64,000 nt of DNA from Chryseobacterium takakiae. GTDB taxonomy: Bacteria; Bacteroidota; Bacteroidia; Flavobacteriales; Weeksellaceae. The notes beneath the pieces were generated by a model. That model saw only the letters and a list, made by a program, of their open reading frames with translations, made no database searches and was not told where the DNA came from. Where the stretch lies: assembly GCF_900129385.1 (NCBI RefSeq), contig NZ_FQVO01000001.1, positions 620,001 through 684,000 on the forward strand, given 5' to 3'. Each line of letters starts with the position of its first letter. Within the stretch, counting starts at the first letter, position 1. The position numbers were made by a program, and so were the translations under genes. Of the stretch, positions 18,315 to 26,593 are shown one piece after another.

Positions 18315-19693
18315 TTTGCAGCAGTATCGGAATCATCTTTTTTATCGTAAGCCTGGCTGAGAGAATACGCTTTCGTTACGTTGACTTTAGTTTGCTTTAT
18401 CTTTTGAATGTTATCTAAGTTTTGCATTTCAGGTTTTAAAGCTTTAATATTTAAATTTTCAAAAGTGAAATCTTTCAATTCATACAAGTCTGATTTTTCA
18501 ATAGAAAATGCCGTTTCACAAGAGATATCAATATTTTTTAAAGTAATATTATTGGCTAATCCCTTTCTCGGTCTTTCTTCACCTTTCAAATCAAAAAACT
18601 GGTTCCAGCCTTTTATGTACAGAAACGTTTTCACATTTCCCCTGATGTTTTCAACAGTCACATATTCATAGTGCTGAGGCGTATCGGGACGCATTTTCAA
18701 ATGCAGCAATCTAGAAGGATCTTTTACCACAGCATTGCGTAATAGTACATTATAATTGTGGATTGATTCGCTTCCGCAGGTAAGAACCGAATGACAGAAC
18801 CCGAAAGTATTGTCTTCGATCAAAATATTTCTATTTTCTCCATTGTTTGGATCTAAATCTGCTTTCGGACCTTTTCCGCCTTTTAATGCGATAGCATCGT
18901 CATTCACTGACATATAGCAGTTTTTAATTAAGAAATTTGTGCAAGCATCGATGTCTACAGCGTCTGTACTTGGTGCTTTTACAGGTTCTTTTGGCGCAGT
19001 AATAGTCAGGTTTAACAATTTAACGAAATGAGATTTGTAATAATGCGTGCTCCAGAACGGCGAATTTTTCACGGTAATTCCTTCAATCTGAATGTTTTTA
19101 GAATTGGAAACATAGATAATTCTTGGTCTCATTTCATCCATATTGGTGCATTTAGGATTCCATTCGCGTCTTTTCCAGAAGGATTTCCAGAATCTCAGCC
19201 CGTTTCCGTCAAGTGTTCCTTTTCCTGAAATCGTAAAGCCGTCCAAACCGTCTGCGTTAATCAATGCCGGAAAATATTTCAAGGTTTGTCCTTCCATTCT
19301 TGTTATCACCACCGGAAAATCATTGATGTCATCGCTTCCTTTTAATTTTGCTCCGGATTCTAAATATAAGTGCGTTCCCTGTTTAAAGAACACAGAACTG
19401 ATGAGAAAAGTTCCTTTTGGAACCATGATAACTCCTCCTCCGTTTTTCGCGGCTAAATCAATAATTTCCTGAAGTTTTTTGGTCTGAAGAATGGTACTGT
19501 CGTTCTTCATTCCGTTTTCGGTAATGATGTATTTTTTGCCTAATTTATTGATGTCGGTAGGTTTATTTTCTTTAAACCATTTCGGGATGGCAGTTCCGTC
19601 CGGAAATTTATCCTGGCTTTTTAATCCTGAAAAGGAAAAGAAAAGGGCTAAAGCAAAGCAGTATTTTGAGAAATTCTGAAGTTTCATAATCAT
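18311..19693 (-). CDS. GH28 polygalacturonase / rhamnogalacturonan hydrolase
   Basis: This right-handed beta-helix hydrolase cleaves galacturonate linkages in pectin or rhamnogalacturonan oligosaccharides. The 460-residue protein has a signal peptide to about residue 27 (GLKSQ). GH28 signatures appear in order: GGGVIMVPKGTFLISSV, SGKGTLDGNG, NSPFWSTHYYKSH, STDAVDIDAC (Asp244), VNDDAIALKGG (Asp265/266), CGSESIHNYNV in place of the usual GHG, and LHLKMRP in place of RIK. The altered GHG and RIK blocks suggest a specialised exo- or rhamnogalacturonan-type subfamily. It is the first gene of a three-gene overlapping operon. ATG 19693 is used; an ATG two codons later is equally possible. Confidence 0.9.
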   Translation of the reverse strand: MIMKLQNFSKYCFALALFFSFSGLKSQDKFPDGTAIPKWFKENKPTDINKLGKKYIITENGMKNDSTILQTKKLQEIIDLAAKNGGGVIMVPKGTFLISSVFFKQGTHLYLESGAKLKGSDDINDFPVVITRMEGQTLKYFPALINADGLDGFTISGKGTLDGNGLRFWKSFWKRREWNPKCTNMDEMRPRIIYVSNSKNIQIEGITVKNSPFWSTHYYKSHFVKLLNLTITAPKEPVKAPSTDAVDIDACTNFLIKNCYMSVNDDAIALKGGKGPKADLDPNNGENRNILIEDNTFGFCHSVLTCGSESIHNYNVLLRNAVVKDPSRLLHLKMRPDTPQHYEYVTVENIRGNVKTFLYIKGWNQFFDLKGEERPRKGLANNITLKNIDISCETAFSIEKSDLYELKDFTFENLNIKALKPEMQNLDNIQKIKQTKVNVTKAYSLSQAYDKKDDSDTAAK

Positions 19694-20046
19694 TTTGATT
19701 GCGCTAATAAACGAAAATAAAAATATAGTTTTTGAGCATCGGGAGCATCCTGCCCTTACCTGTCAGTCAATTTTTTACATCTATAATAATTATAACCGCT
19801 GGAAAATTTCTTTATCTTTATCCCATTACAATTGTTTCATAAATATCATACAGACGCATTCGTCATTTCAGCCCGCTTATTCTGAGCCGGCATATTATTC
19901 ATACCATCAGATATAACAAAAACACTCGTATTAAATTTTTATGTTTTAAAAAGTTGAATTACCAAATAACTTCTTCAATATGATTACGGTCATGAATTAC
20001 CTGTTTTTTAAAGACTAGTTTTATCAAATACTTAATATAACACCTA
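19694..20046. other. 353-bp divergent intergenic region between the pectin locus and the glycosyltransferase cluster
   Basis: There is no gene in this AT-rich stretch. It must hold the leftward promoter of the GH28 operon and the rightward promoter of the glycosyltransferase. The only distinct element seen is the GCAGGATGC motif at 19745-19753. Confidence 0.6.
19745..19753 (-). promoter_or_regulatory. Candidate operator GCAGGATGC upstream of the GH28 operon
   Basis: Same nine bases, strand and distance from the start codon (52-60 nt) as one of the two copies ahead of susC. The flanks CCCGATGCTC and GGGCAGGATGCTCCC also give a partly repeated GATGCTC. A shared site for a regulator is inferred, not shown. 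Confidence 0.35.
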
Positions 20047-21144
20047 ATGCAAAATATTCTATGCTTCAGCCACCTCCGGTGGAATTTCGTATTTCAGCGT
20101 CCTCAACATTTACTTACCCGTTTCGCCAAACAGTATAACGTTTTCTATTTTGAAGAACCTAAAACAGGCCCCGATTCTTATGAAATAACACAACAAAACG
20201 GAGTTTCAGTGGTGGTTATTTATTTAGAAGACCATCATTCTGATTTTAAAAAGCGTATGGCCAGACAAATTGATAATTTTCTTAAGGATCATAATATCAT
20301 GGAATACCTTTGCTGGTACTACACCCCGATGGCATTGGAATATACTTCGCATCTTACTCCTAAAATTACGGTCTATGATTCTATGGATGAGCTTTCTGCA
20401 TTCCGTTTTGCTCCTCCCCGATTACTGGAATACGAAGAAGAACTTTTTAATAAAGCCGATGTTGTTTTTACCGGCGGTTACAGCCTTTATGAAGCCAAAA
20501 AAGAAAGACATCATAACATCCATCCTTTTCCGAGCAGCATTGATAAAGAACATTTCCAAAAAGCACGGCTCAATATGACGGATCAGGCGGATCAGGAAAA
20601 AATCCCTCATCCAAGGTTCGGTTTCTTCGGGGTGATTGATGAAAGGTTTGATACGGATTTGTTAAATCTGGTTTCACAGAAAAAACCCGACTGGCATTTT
20701 GTGATAATTGGACCTGTTGTAAAAATAGATCCGGCAGAACTTCCGCAAGCCCCGAACATTCATTACTTAGGTCCTAAAAGCTATGAAGAGCTTCCGAATT
20801 ATATCAGTCATTGGGATATTGCGCTGGTTTTATTTGCCATTAATGAATCCACAGAATTTATCAGCCCTACCAAGACTCCGGAATATCTTGCTGCCGGTCT
20901 TCCCGTAATCTCTACCCCGATAAAGGATATTGTAAGAACTTATGGTGAAGAAAATCTTGTATACATCACAAAAAATGCAGAATCCTTTATTGCTTCCGGT
21001 GAAGAAGAGCTTCAAAAAAAATCCCGCACGGAATGGTTATTAAAGGTTGATGAATTCCTTGCTGATGATTCCTGGGATAATACCTTTGAAAAAATGTGTT
21101 TGTTAATCAATACAATTAAAGAAAAAAACGGAATCCATGTATGA
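20047..21144 (+). CDS. GT-B fold glycosyltransferase
   Basis: The 365-residue cytosolic protein opens with ILCFSHLRWNFVFQRPQHLL, the start typical of glycosyltransferases found next to UDP-galactopyranose mutases. The C-terminal donor-binding half reads FISPTKTPEYLAAGLPVISTPI, the E-rich nucleotide-sugar loop of GT1/GT4-type enzymes. It overlaps the following glf gene by 8 nt, which argues that the pair works on one product, most simply a galactofuranose-containing glycan. There is no signal peptide. The acceptor is unknown; the glycan may be exopolysaccharide or a glycolipid. Confidence 0.8.
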   Translation: MQNILCFSHLRWNFVFQRPQHLLTRFAKQYNVFYFEEPKTGPDSYEITQQNGVSVVVIYLEDHHSDFKKRMARQIDNFLKDHNIMEYLCWYYTPMALEYTSHLTPKITVYDSMDELSAFRFAPPRLLEYEEELFNKADVVFTGGYSLYEAKKERHHNIHPFPSSIDKEHFQKARLNMTDQADQEKIPHPRFGFFGVIDERFDTDLLNLVSQKKPDWHFVIIGPVVKIDPAELPQAPNIHYLGPKSYEELPNYISHWDIALVLFAINESTEFISPTKTPEYLAAGLPVISTPIKDIVRTYGEENLVYITKNAESFIASGEEELQKKSRTEWLLKVDEFLADDSWDNTFEKMCLLINTIKEKNGIHV

Positions 21145-22243
21145 TTTTCTGATTATCGGCTGCGGGTTTGCGGGAGCTGTACTTGCCGAACGCCTTGCAA
21201 AACAGGGAAAAAAGATTCTTATTGTAGACAAAAGAGACCATATTGCCGGAAACGCATACGACTATTACAATGAAGACGGGATCATGATTCATAAATACGG
21301 GCCTCATATTTTCCATACAAATTCTGAAGAAGTTTTCAAATATCTTTCACAATTTACCGAATGGAGACCTTATGAACACAGGGTTTTAGCAAGTGTGGAC
21401 GGGCAGCTTGTTCCTATTCCTATCAATCTTACCACCATTAATACACTTTACGGAAGCAAACTTTCTTCTGCTGAAGTGAAAGAATTCCTGGCTTCAAAAG
21501 CTGAAGCCAGAAAACCGGTTTTAACTTCGGAAGATGTTGTGATCAACGCCGTTGGAAAAGAATTATATGAAAAGTTTTTTCGTGGATATACCAAAAAACA
21601 ATGGGATCTTGATCCTTCAGAACTGGACGCATCCGTTACGGCAAGAGTGCCCACCAGAACTAACAGCGACGACCGTTATTTTACCGACACTTATCAGGCA
21701 ATGCCTAAAAACGGCTATACAGAAATGTTTAAGAAAATGCTGTCACATCCCAATGTTCATATTATGCTAAATACTAATTACAAAGATATTGTAAATCTGA
21801 TTCCGCATAAAAAACTGATCTTTACGGGACCTATAGACCGTTATTTTGATTTTCGTTTCGGTAAACTGCCTTATCGGTCCATCAACTTCGAGTTTGAAAC
21901 TCTCGATCAGCATCAATACCAGCTTACAGGCACGATCAATTATCCTATTTCCAATCTTTATACAAGAATCACCGAATTTAAGCACCTTACCGGCCAGAAA
22001 CATTCTAAAACAACTATTGTATATGAATATCCAACCGGTGAAGGAGATCCTTATTATCCTATTCCAAGAAAAGAAAATCAGGAAATTTACAATCAATATA
22101 AAAAACTGGCTGATGAAACGCCGGATGTTTACTTTACGGGACGCCTGGGTACCTACAAATATTATAATATGGATCAGGTAGTTGCCCAGTCACTGGCATT
22201 GTTTCGCAAGATCATAAAAGAAAGTGAAAATGATAGACAATAA
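21137..22243 (+). CDS. glf: UDP-galactopyranose mutase
   Basis: A flavoenzyme that interconverts UDP-galactopyranose and UDP-galactofuranose. The 368-residue protein starts with the FAD-binding Rossmann motif IIGCGFAGAVLAERLA. The family signatures HKYGPHIFHTN, FRGYTKKQW, ARVPTRTNSDDRYF and YEYPTGEGDPYYPIP follow, and length is as expected (360-390). Both ends overlap neighbours (8 nt with the transferase, 14 nt with the GH1-like gene), so a tightly coupled three-gene operon. It implies that the organism makes galactofuranose, which is not universal among Flavobacteriia. Confidence 0.96.
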   Translation: MYDFLIIGCGFAGAVLAERLAKQGKKILIVDKRDHIAGNAYDYYNEDGIMIHKYGPHIFHTNSEEVFKYLSQFTEWRPYEHRVLASVDGQLVPIPINLTTINTLYGSKLSSAEVKEFLASKAEARKPVLTSEDVVINAVGKELYEKFFRGYTKKQWDLDPSELDASVTARVPTRTNSDDRYFTDTYQAMPKNGYTEMFKKMLSHPNVHIMLNTNYKDIVNLIPHKKLIFTGPIDRYFDFRFGKLPYRSINFEFETLDQHQYQLTGTINYPISNLYTRITEFKHLTGQKHSKTTIVYEYPTGEGDPYYPIPRKENQEIYNQYKKLADETPDVYFTGRLGTYKYYNMDQVVAQSLALFRKIIKESENDRQ

Positions 22244-23426
22244 ATCAATTTTGGGAAATCCTTTTCACTCCTTCATCATGGGAGGATTTGAATGTGCAGA
22301 TCATCAAAATGCTTTTGGAGAAAGGATCGATCTTATTGTATTAACGGGCCACGACCGGATGATTAATGAAGACTATAAACAGCTTCGGGAAATCAATATT
22401 ACCACGGTAAGAGAAGGCATCCGCTGGAGTTATGTGGAAAAAGAACCTTTTGCATACGACTGGAGCCAGGTGGAGGAAATTATTATTCATGCCCATAAAC
22501 ATGATATTCAGGTAATATGGGATATCTGTCATTTTGGATTTCCGGATGATCTGACGCCTTTGCATCCTATGTTTGCACGTCGTTTTGCCCACCTTTGCAG
22601 GGCTTTTGTTAAAAAATACAGGAGCCTTGTTCCGGATGGAGCACTTATCATCACCCCAATTAATGAAGTCAGTTTTTTATCCTGGCTGGGCGGGGAAGTA
22701 AAAGGAACCAGTCCGTATTGCATCAACCAGGGATGGGAAGTAAAATATATGCTGATGAAAGCTTATATAGAAGGTATAGAAATGATGAAAGAAATGGATC
22801 CTTCGGTAAGAATTATGGTGACCGAACCGCTTGTACATATTTCATCAACGGATCCGTATGATGCAGATTTATGTTTCGCAGCACAGGAAAAACATAAGGA
22901 ACAGTTTCAGGTTCTGGATATACTGACTGGAAAGATATGTCCTGAGCTTCGGGGAAAAGAAGAGTACCTTGATATTATCGGGGTCAACTTTTATTTTAAT
23001 AATCAATGGACAATCAATGAGCACCAGTTCATTTCCTGGGACTGTGATCCGCCAGATCCGATGTGGAGAAGCCTAAGCTCTCTTGTGGAGGAAATGTATC
23101 TGCAATATGAAAGACCAATCGTTATCTCAGAAACCAGCATTCCTGAACATAAAAGATATCCGTGGCTGAAAATGATTGATAAAGAATGTATCAAAATCAT
23201 CAAAAAAGGAATTCCTCTATATGGATGCTGCATTTACCCGATTATTGACCGCCCCGACTGGGATTTCCCTGAAATATGGCATCACAGTGGATTATGGGAC
23301 ATTCCTGAACCGGAAAATCTTCATCGTCAAATTCATCAGGAGAGCCTGATTGCGTTAAATGAATTCAGATTTAATCTTTCAACAATACTTTTACCAGAAG
23401 AAATTGCTATTACTGATGAGATTTAA
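22230..23426 (+). CDS. GH1/GH5-like TIM-barrel protein (beta-glucosidase-like)
   Basis: The 398-residue protein has no signal peptide and resembles short COG2723-type glycosidases: MGGFECADH at the start, TVREGIRWSYVE, DICHFGFP, the acid/base motif ITPINEVSFLSW (Glu146) and the nucleophile-like VISETSIP (Glu301), about 155 residues apart as in clan GH-A. The start used is ATG 22230; a GTG two codons earlier is possible. It overlaps the glf stop by 14 nt, so it belongs to the galactofuranose operon. An intracellular glycosidase cotranscribed with a mutase and transferase is unusual; it could trim or transfer sugar on the same glycan. Substrate unknown. Confidence 0.75.
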   Translation: MIDNKSILGNPFHSFIMGGFECADHQNAFGERIDLIVLTGHDRMINEDYKQLREINITTVREGIRWSYVEKEPFAYDWSQVEEIIIHAHKHDIQVIWDICHFGFPDDLTPLHPMFARRFAHLCRAFVKKYRSLVPDGALIITPINEVSFLSWLGGEVKGTSPYCINQGWEVKYMLMKAYIEGIEMMKEMDPSVRIMVTEPLVHISSTDPYDADLCFAAQEKHKEQFQVLDILTGKICPELRGKEEYLDIIGVNFYFNNQWTINEHQFISWDCDPPDPMWRSLSSLVEEMYLQYERPIVISETSIPEHKRYPWLKMIDKECIKIIKKGIPLYGCCIYPIIDRPDWDFPEIWHHSGLWDIPEPENLHRQIHQESLIALNEFRFNLSTILLPEEIAITDEI

Positions 23427-23540
23427 CTTACAATTCTAAAATAACAGCCATTAAATATACATTATCCGGATACGGCCAGCCATGCAATTATTGCATATAC
23501 TTTACGGTCCTGTGCAATTTATAATAATATAATAAATTTG

Positions 23541-23571
23541 TTACTTTGCAAACATACCGTTAGTACACTTT
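23541..23571 (+). promoter_or_regulatory. Promoter and operator-like site of the TetR gene
   Basis: TTACTTTG (23541-23548) resembles the TAnnTTTG minus-7 box. It is followed at once by AAACATACC-GTTAGTAC, which shares AAACATACC and TTAGTA with the perfect palindrome found downstream of this gene at 24171-24194. This suggests autoregulation, with the second half-site degenerate. Confidence 0.4.
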
Positions 23572-24162
23572 ATGAAAAAATCACAGGAGACCCGGCTTCA
23601 TATTCTTCAAACCGCATTTAATCTTATCTATACCAAAGGCTACCAGACAACAAGTGTGGATGAGATCATTGCAAAAACAAAAGTAACGAAAGGCGCTTTC
23701 TATTATCACTTTAAAACTAAGGATGAAATGGGTCTGGCTATTCTGAATGAATTATTGCGGCCTAATTTTTCAGCAAACTTTATAGAACCTCTGAAAAGTT
23801 CTGAAAATGCACTGGAAAAAATCTATGATCTTGTTTACCATATCCTGATGGAGGATTCTTTTATGACCGTTGAAAGCGGATGTCCCGCCTCAAATTTCAC
23901 CCAGGAGATGGCACCCTGGAATATGGAATTTACCAAAACCTTGAATGAGCTTTCCAAACAATGGGAACAAGCCATTACAGAGGCTGTGGAGAGAAGCAAA
24001 AAAAATGGCCTTCTAAAACCTGAAGTTGATCCCCGGGAAATTGCTGTGCTGGTAATGTCCGGATATTGGGGAGTGAGAAACTTAGGGAAACTGGAAAATT
24101 CCAAAGAAGTGTATCTGGTTTTTCTCAATGGGCTTAAAACCTATTTTAACAGTTTAAAATAA
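23572..24162 (+). CDS. TetR/AcrR-family transcriptional regulator
   Basis: This 196-residue DNA-binding repressor has an N-terminal HTH of classic form: ILQTAFNLIYTKGYQTTSVDEIIAKTKVT, then KGAFYYHFKTKDEMG. The C-terminal helical ligand-binding domain contains CPASNFTQEMAPW, as in the COG1309/YcdC-like C-terminal subfamily. Palindromic AAAACATAC-N6-GTATGTTTT lies just after its stop codon, at the promoter of the next operon, and a degenerate copy lies at its own promoter. It probably represses itself and the membrane/DUF3817/rhodanese operon. The ligand is unknown; relatives sense electrophiles or toxic organic compounds. Confidence 0.9.
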   Translation: MKKSQETRLHILQTAFNLIYTKGYQTTSVDEIIAKTKVTKGAFYYHFKTKDEMGLAILNELLRPNFSANFIEPLKSSENALEKIYDLVYHILMEDSFMTVESGCPASNFTQEMAPWNMEFTKTLNELSKQWEQAITEAVERSKKNGLLKPEVDPREIAVLVMSGYWGVRNLGKLENSKEVYLVFLNGLKTYFNSLK

Positions 24163-24170
24163 TTTATTTA

Positions 24171-24207
24171 AAAACATACCAATTAGTATGTTTTTATTAT
24201 ATCTTTG
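24171..24207 (+). promoter_or_regulatory. TetR operator palindrome overlapping a promoter
   Basis: Perfect 9-bp arms AAAACATAC (24171-24179) and GTATGTTTT (24186-24194) flank CAATTA. A consensus minus-7 box TATCTTTG follows at 24200-24207, 20 nt before the ATG at 24228. The palindrome covers the minus-33 region, which is where a repressor would block transcription. Confidence 0.7.
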
Positions 24208-24227
24208 TTGCATCTTAAAAATGTAAC

Positions 24228-24686
24228 ATGTATCAGACGTTGACTTTTTTACATTCATTATTTCGCTGGCTGGTTCTTTTCAGCCTTGTATACTCAGTTC
24301 TCAGAGCCTGTAAAGGATATTTTTTAAACCTTGAATTCTCAAAAACACTGGATTCCCTAAGACACTGGACTGCTACCATTGCTCATGTTCAGCTTGTATT
24401 GGGAATTATAATATATTCTAAAAGTCCGATAGTGAAATACTTCTGGAAAAATTTCAATGAAGCCAAAACATCATTTGACATCCTTTTTTTTGGGCTGATC
24501 CATATTGCACTCATGCTTATCTCGATTGTGCTTATTACCATTGGTTCTGCCCTTTCAAAAAGAAAAGCTACGGATCAGGAAAAGTTTGCCACGATGCTTC
24601 TTTACTTCAGTATTGCATTGATTATTATACTTATGGCTATTCCGTGGCCGTTTTCTCCGCTTGCTCAAAGACCTTATATACGATAA
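24228..24686 (+). CDS. Four-helix membrane protein (cytochrome b-like, unknown function)
   Basis: The 152-residue protein is mostly hydrophobic, with four predicted membrane helices (about 7-27, 45-67, 82-105 and 118-138). Conserved His residues sit in the first helix (LTFLHSLFRWLVLF), the second (LRHWTATIAHVQLVLG) and the third (LIHIALMLI), a spacing that could bind haem and has led to 'cytochrome b' naming of relatives; haem binding is unproven. It is the first gene of the operon behind the TetR operator, one base before the DUF3817 gene. Role unknown. Confidence 0.7.
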   Translation: MYQTLTFLHSLFRWLVLFSLVYSVLRACKGYFLNLEFSKTLDSLRHWTATIAHVQLVLGIIIYSKSPIVKYFWKNFNEAKTSFDILFFGLIHIALMLISIVLITIGSALSKRKATDQEKFATMLLYFSIALIIILMAIPWPFSPLAQRPYIR

Positions 24687-24687
24687 T

Positions 24688-24990
24688 ATGATCAATTTAT
24701 TTAAAACCAGAATCGGCAGATTGAGAATAATCGCGATCCTCGAAGGTATTTCGCTGTTGGTACTCGTCTTCGTCGCTGTACCGTTAAAGTATGCATTCAA
24801 CACTCCGGCAATGGTAAAAGTAATGGGACCTGTTCACGGTTCATTATTTCTTCTGTTTTTGTTTAATACGTTAAGTGTGGGTGTCGAACAGCAATGGAAA
24901 TTTAAAGAAATCACATGGAAAGTTCTTTTGGCCTGCATGATCCCTTTCGGAACATTTTATATTGATAGAAAAATTTTAAGCAAAATATGA
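24688..24990 (+). CDS. DUF3817 small integral membrane protein
   Basis: The 100-residue protein has the DUF3817 pattern: LRIIAILEGISLLVLVFVAVPLKY, then MVKVMGPVHGSLFLLFLF and a third helix before the end PFGTFYIDRKIL. The ATG at 24688 is preferred over one nine codons earlier because family members start near this point and it lies one base after the previous stop. It overlaps the rhodanese gene by 4 nt (ATGA). Members are often under TetR or stress control, but the molecular function is not known. Confidence 0.85.
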   Translation: MINLFKTRIGRLRIIAILEGISLLVLVFVAVPLKYAFNTPAMVKVMGPVHGSLFLLFLFNTLSVGVEQQWKFKEITWKVLLACMIPFGTFYIDRKILSKI

Positions 24991-25352
24991 AAAACACGGT
25001 TATATTTTTAGGAATCATACTCACTATTTATATATTTTACAGGGTTTATATATTTCAAACTTTGGACAACGGACTAAACCAACTGATCAAAAACGGAGCC
25101 GTTATCCTTGATGTGAGAACAGAAAAGGAATATGGTACCGGCCATATACCCGGTTCAAAGAATATTTCTTTAGGTACGATAATAGAACGGTATATTGAGC
25201 TTGATAAGAACCAGACTTACATTACCGTATGTTCGCATGGCTTAAGAAGTGTAAAAGCTGAAAGTATTTTAAAAGAAAGAGGCTTTAAAAATGTATATAA
25301 TGGCGGAGCCTGGAGCGATTTGATGAACAATATGAGCAACAATAAAGAATGA
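24987..25352 (+). CDS. Membrane-anchored rhodanese-like sulfurtransferase domain protein
   Basis: The 121-residue protein has one N-terminal membrane helix (about 4-20) and a single rhodanese domain: ILDVRTEKEYGTGHIPGSKNI, the active-site loop VCSHGLRS with the catalytic Cys, and the closing motif GFKNVYNGGAWSD. The active-site Cys is kept, so sulfur transfer is plausible. It is last in the TetR-controlled operon. The loop runs CSHGLRS, matching the six-residue sulfurtransferase loop. Confidence 0.88.
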   Translation: MKNTVIFLGIILTIYIFYRVYIFQTLDNGLNQLIKNGAVILDVRTEKEYGTGHIPGSKNISLGTIIERYIELDKNQTYITVCSHGLRSVKAESILKERGFKNVYNGGAWSDLMNNMSNNKE

Positions 25353-25526
25353 ATAATATTTAATCGGAAATTAGGTTTCTAATAATCAGTCATATAAGTT
25401 TGTGCTGAAGAGCACAACCATTACCTATTATATTTATAGACAATTACTATCAGAATTCTGGAAAGGATATAAAATCCTTTAGTATTTATCAGTAAATTGT
25501 GCACGCTTTTAAATACTATTTTTTTC

Positions 25527-26567
25527 ATGAAAATACCGAAGGGAATTAACAAGGTTAGAAGATCATTAATGAGAAATCTGACAAAAAATATTGGGAAGTC
25601 CGGTTTAAAAAAATCTGAAAAAAACGATATTAAAATAAAAAGGATCCTTATTTCCAGACCCAATCACCGTCTTGGAAATCTGCTGCTTCTAAGCCCACTG
25701 GTACAGGAAGTGATCAATACGTTCCCCGAAAGTAAAATTGATCTTTTTGTCAAGGGACAAATCACCCCTATCATCTATAAAAATTATACAAATATTGACA
25801 AAATCATCCAGCTTCCAAAAAAACCTTTCAGCAATATTTTTAAATATCTGAAAGGCTGGATGTCACTGCGTACAAAAAAGTATGATTTGGTTATTAATGC
25901 CAATTTTGGCTCATCATCAGGAAGAATATCTACTCTGGCGGCTAATTCAAGATACAAGATGTTTGGAGAATTTGATGAAAAATATACAGAACAGATCGAG
26001 GATTATCAGCATTCTGCAAAGCAGAGCATTTATGATTTTAGGAAATTTTTATCGGAACTGGGAATTTCAGAAAACAAGAATGCCGTTCCGTTTCTTGATA
26101 TTAAACTGGATGCCGCGGAAATAGAAGCCGGGAAAAAGAAACTTTTTTCCATCACGCAAAATGACAACCCTACGATCTGCCTGTTTACCAATGCTACAGG
26201 CGATAAATGTTACTCTGAACAATGGTGGTCTGATTTTTATAATACCCTGAAGGAAACATTCCCCGATTATAACATTGTAGAACTTTTACCGGTTGAAAAT
26301 ATTTCTAAACTCAACTTTACCATACCAAATTTTTACAGCAAAGATATCAGGGAAATGGGAGGCTTTATAGCCAATACGGCAGTATTTATTGCAGCCGATA
26401 ACGGGGTAATGCACCTTGCCAGTGCAAGCGGGACACCAACGGTGGGTTTATTTATGGTAACTGATGAAAAGCTTTACAAACCTTATAATCCAAAGAGCTT
26501 CTCTGTGAATACGCAGCATACAACGAATGAAGAAATCATGAGTTTATTACGCACAACTATAGGATAG
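25527..26567 (+). CDS. GT9 family (ADP-heptose:LPS heptosyltransferase-like) glycosyltransferase
   Basis: The 346-residue cytosolic enzyme has GT9 signatures: ISRPNHRLGNLLLLSPLVQEV at the N-terminal domain start, FPESKIDLFVKG, and in the C-terminal domain FIAADNGVMHLASASGTPTVGLF, the conserved nucleotide-sugar motif of WaaC/WaaF-type enzymes. It probably adds a heptose or related sugar to the lipopolysaccharide core. ATG 25527 is used; an earlier TTG would add ten residues without family support. The kinase-like gene 26 nt downstream fits core modification. Confidence 0.85.
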   Translation: MKIPKGINKVRRSLMRNLTKNIGKSGLKKSEKNDIKIKRILISRPNHRLGNLLLLSPLVQEVINTFPESKIDLFVKGQITPIIYKNYTNIDKIIQLPKKPFSNIFKYLKGWMSLRTKKYDLVINANFGSSSGRISTLAANSRYKMFGEFDEKYTEQIEDYQHSAKQSIYDFRKFLSELGISENKNAVPFLDIKLDAAEIEAGKKKLFSITQNDNPTICLFTNATGDKCYSEQWWSDFYNTLKETFPDYNIVELLPVENISKLNFTIPNFYSKDIREMGGFIANTAVFIAADNGVMHLASASGTPTVGLFMVTDEKLYKPYNPKSFSVNTQHTTNEEIMSLLRTTIG

Positions 26568-26593
26568 AATTACACAAATTAAAAATATATGAT

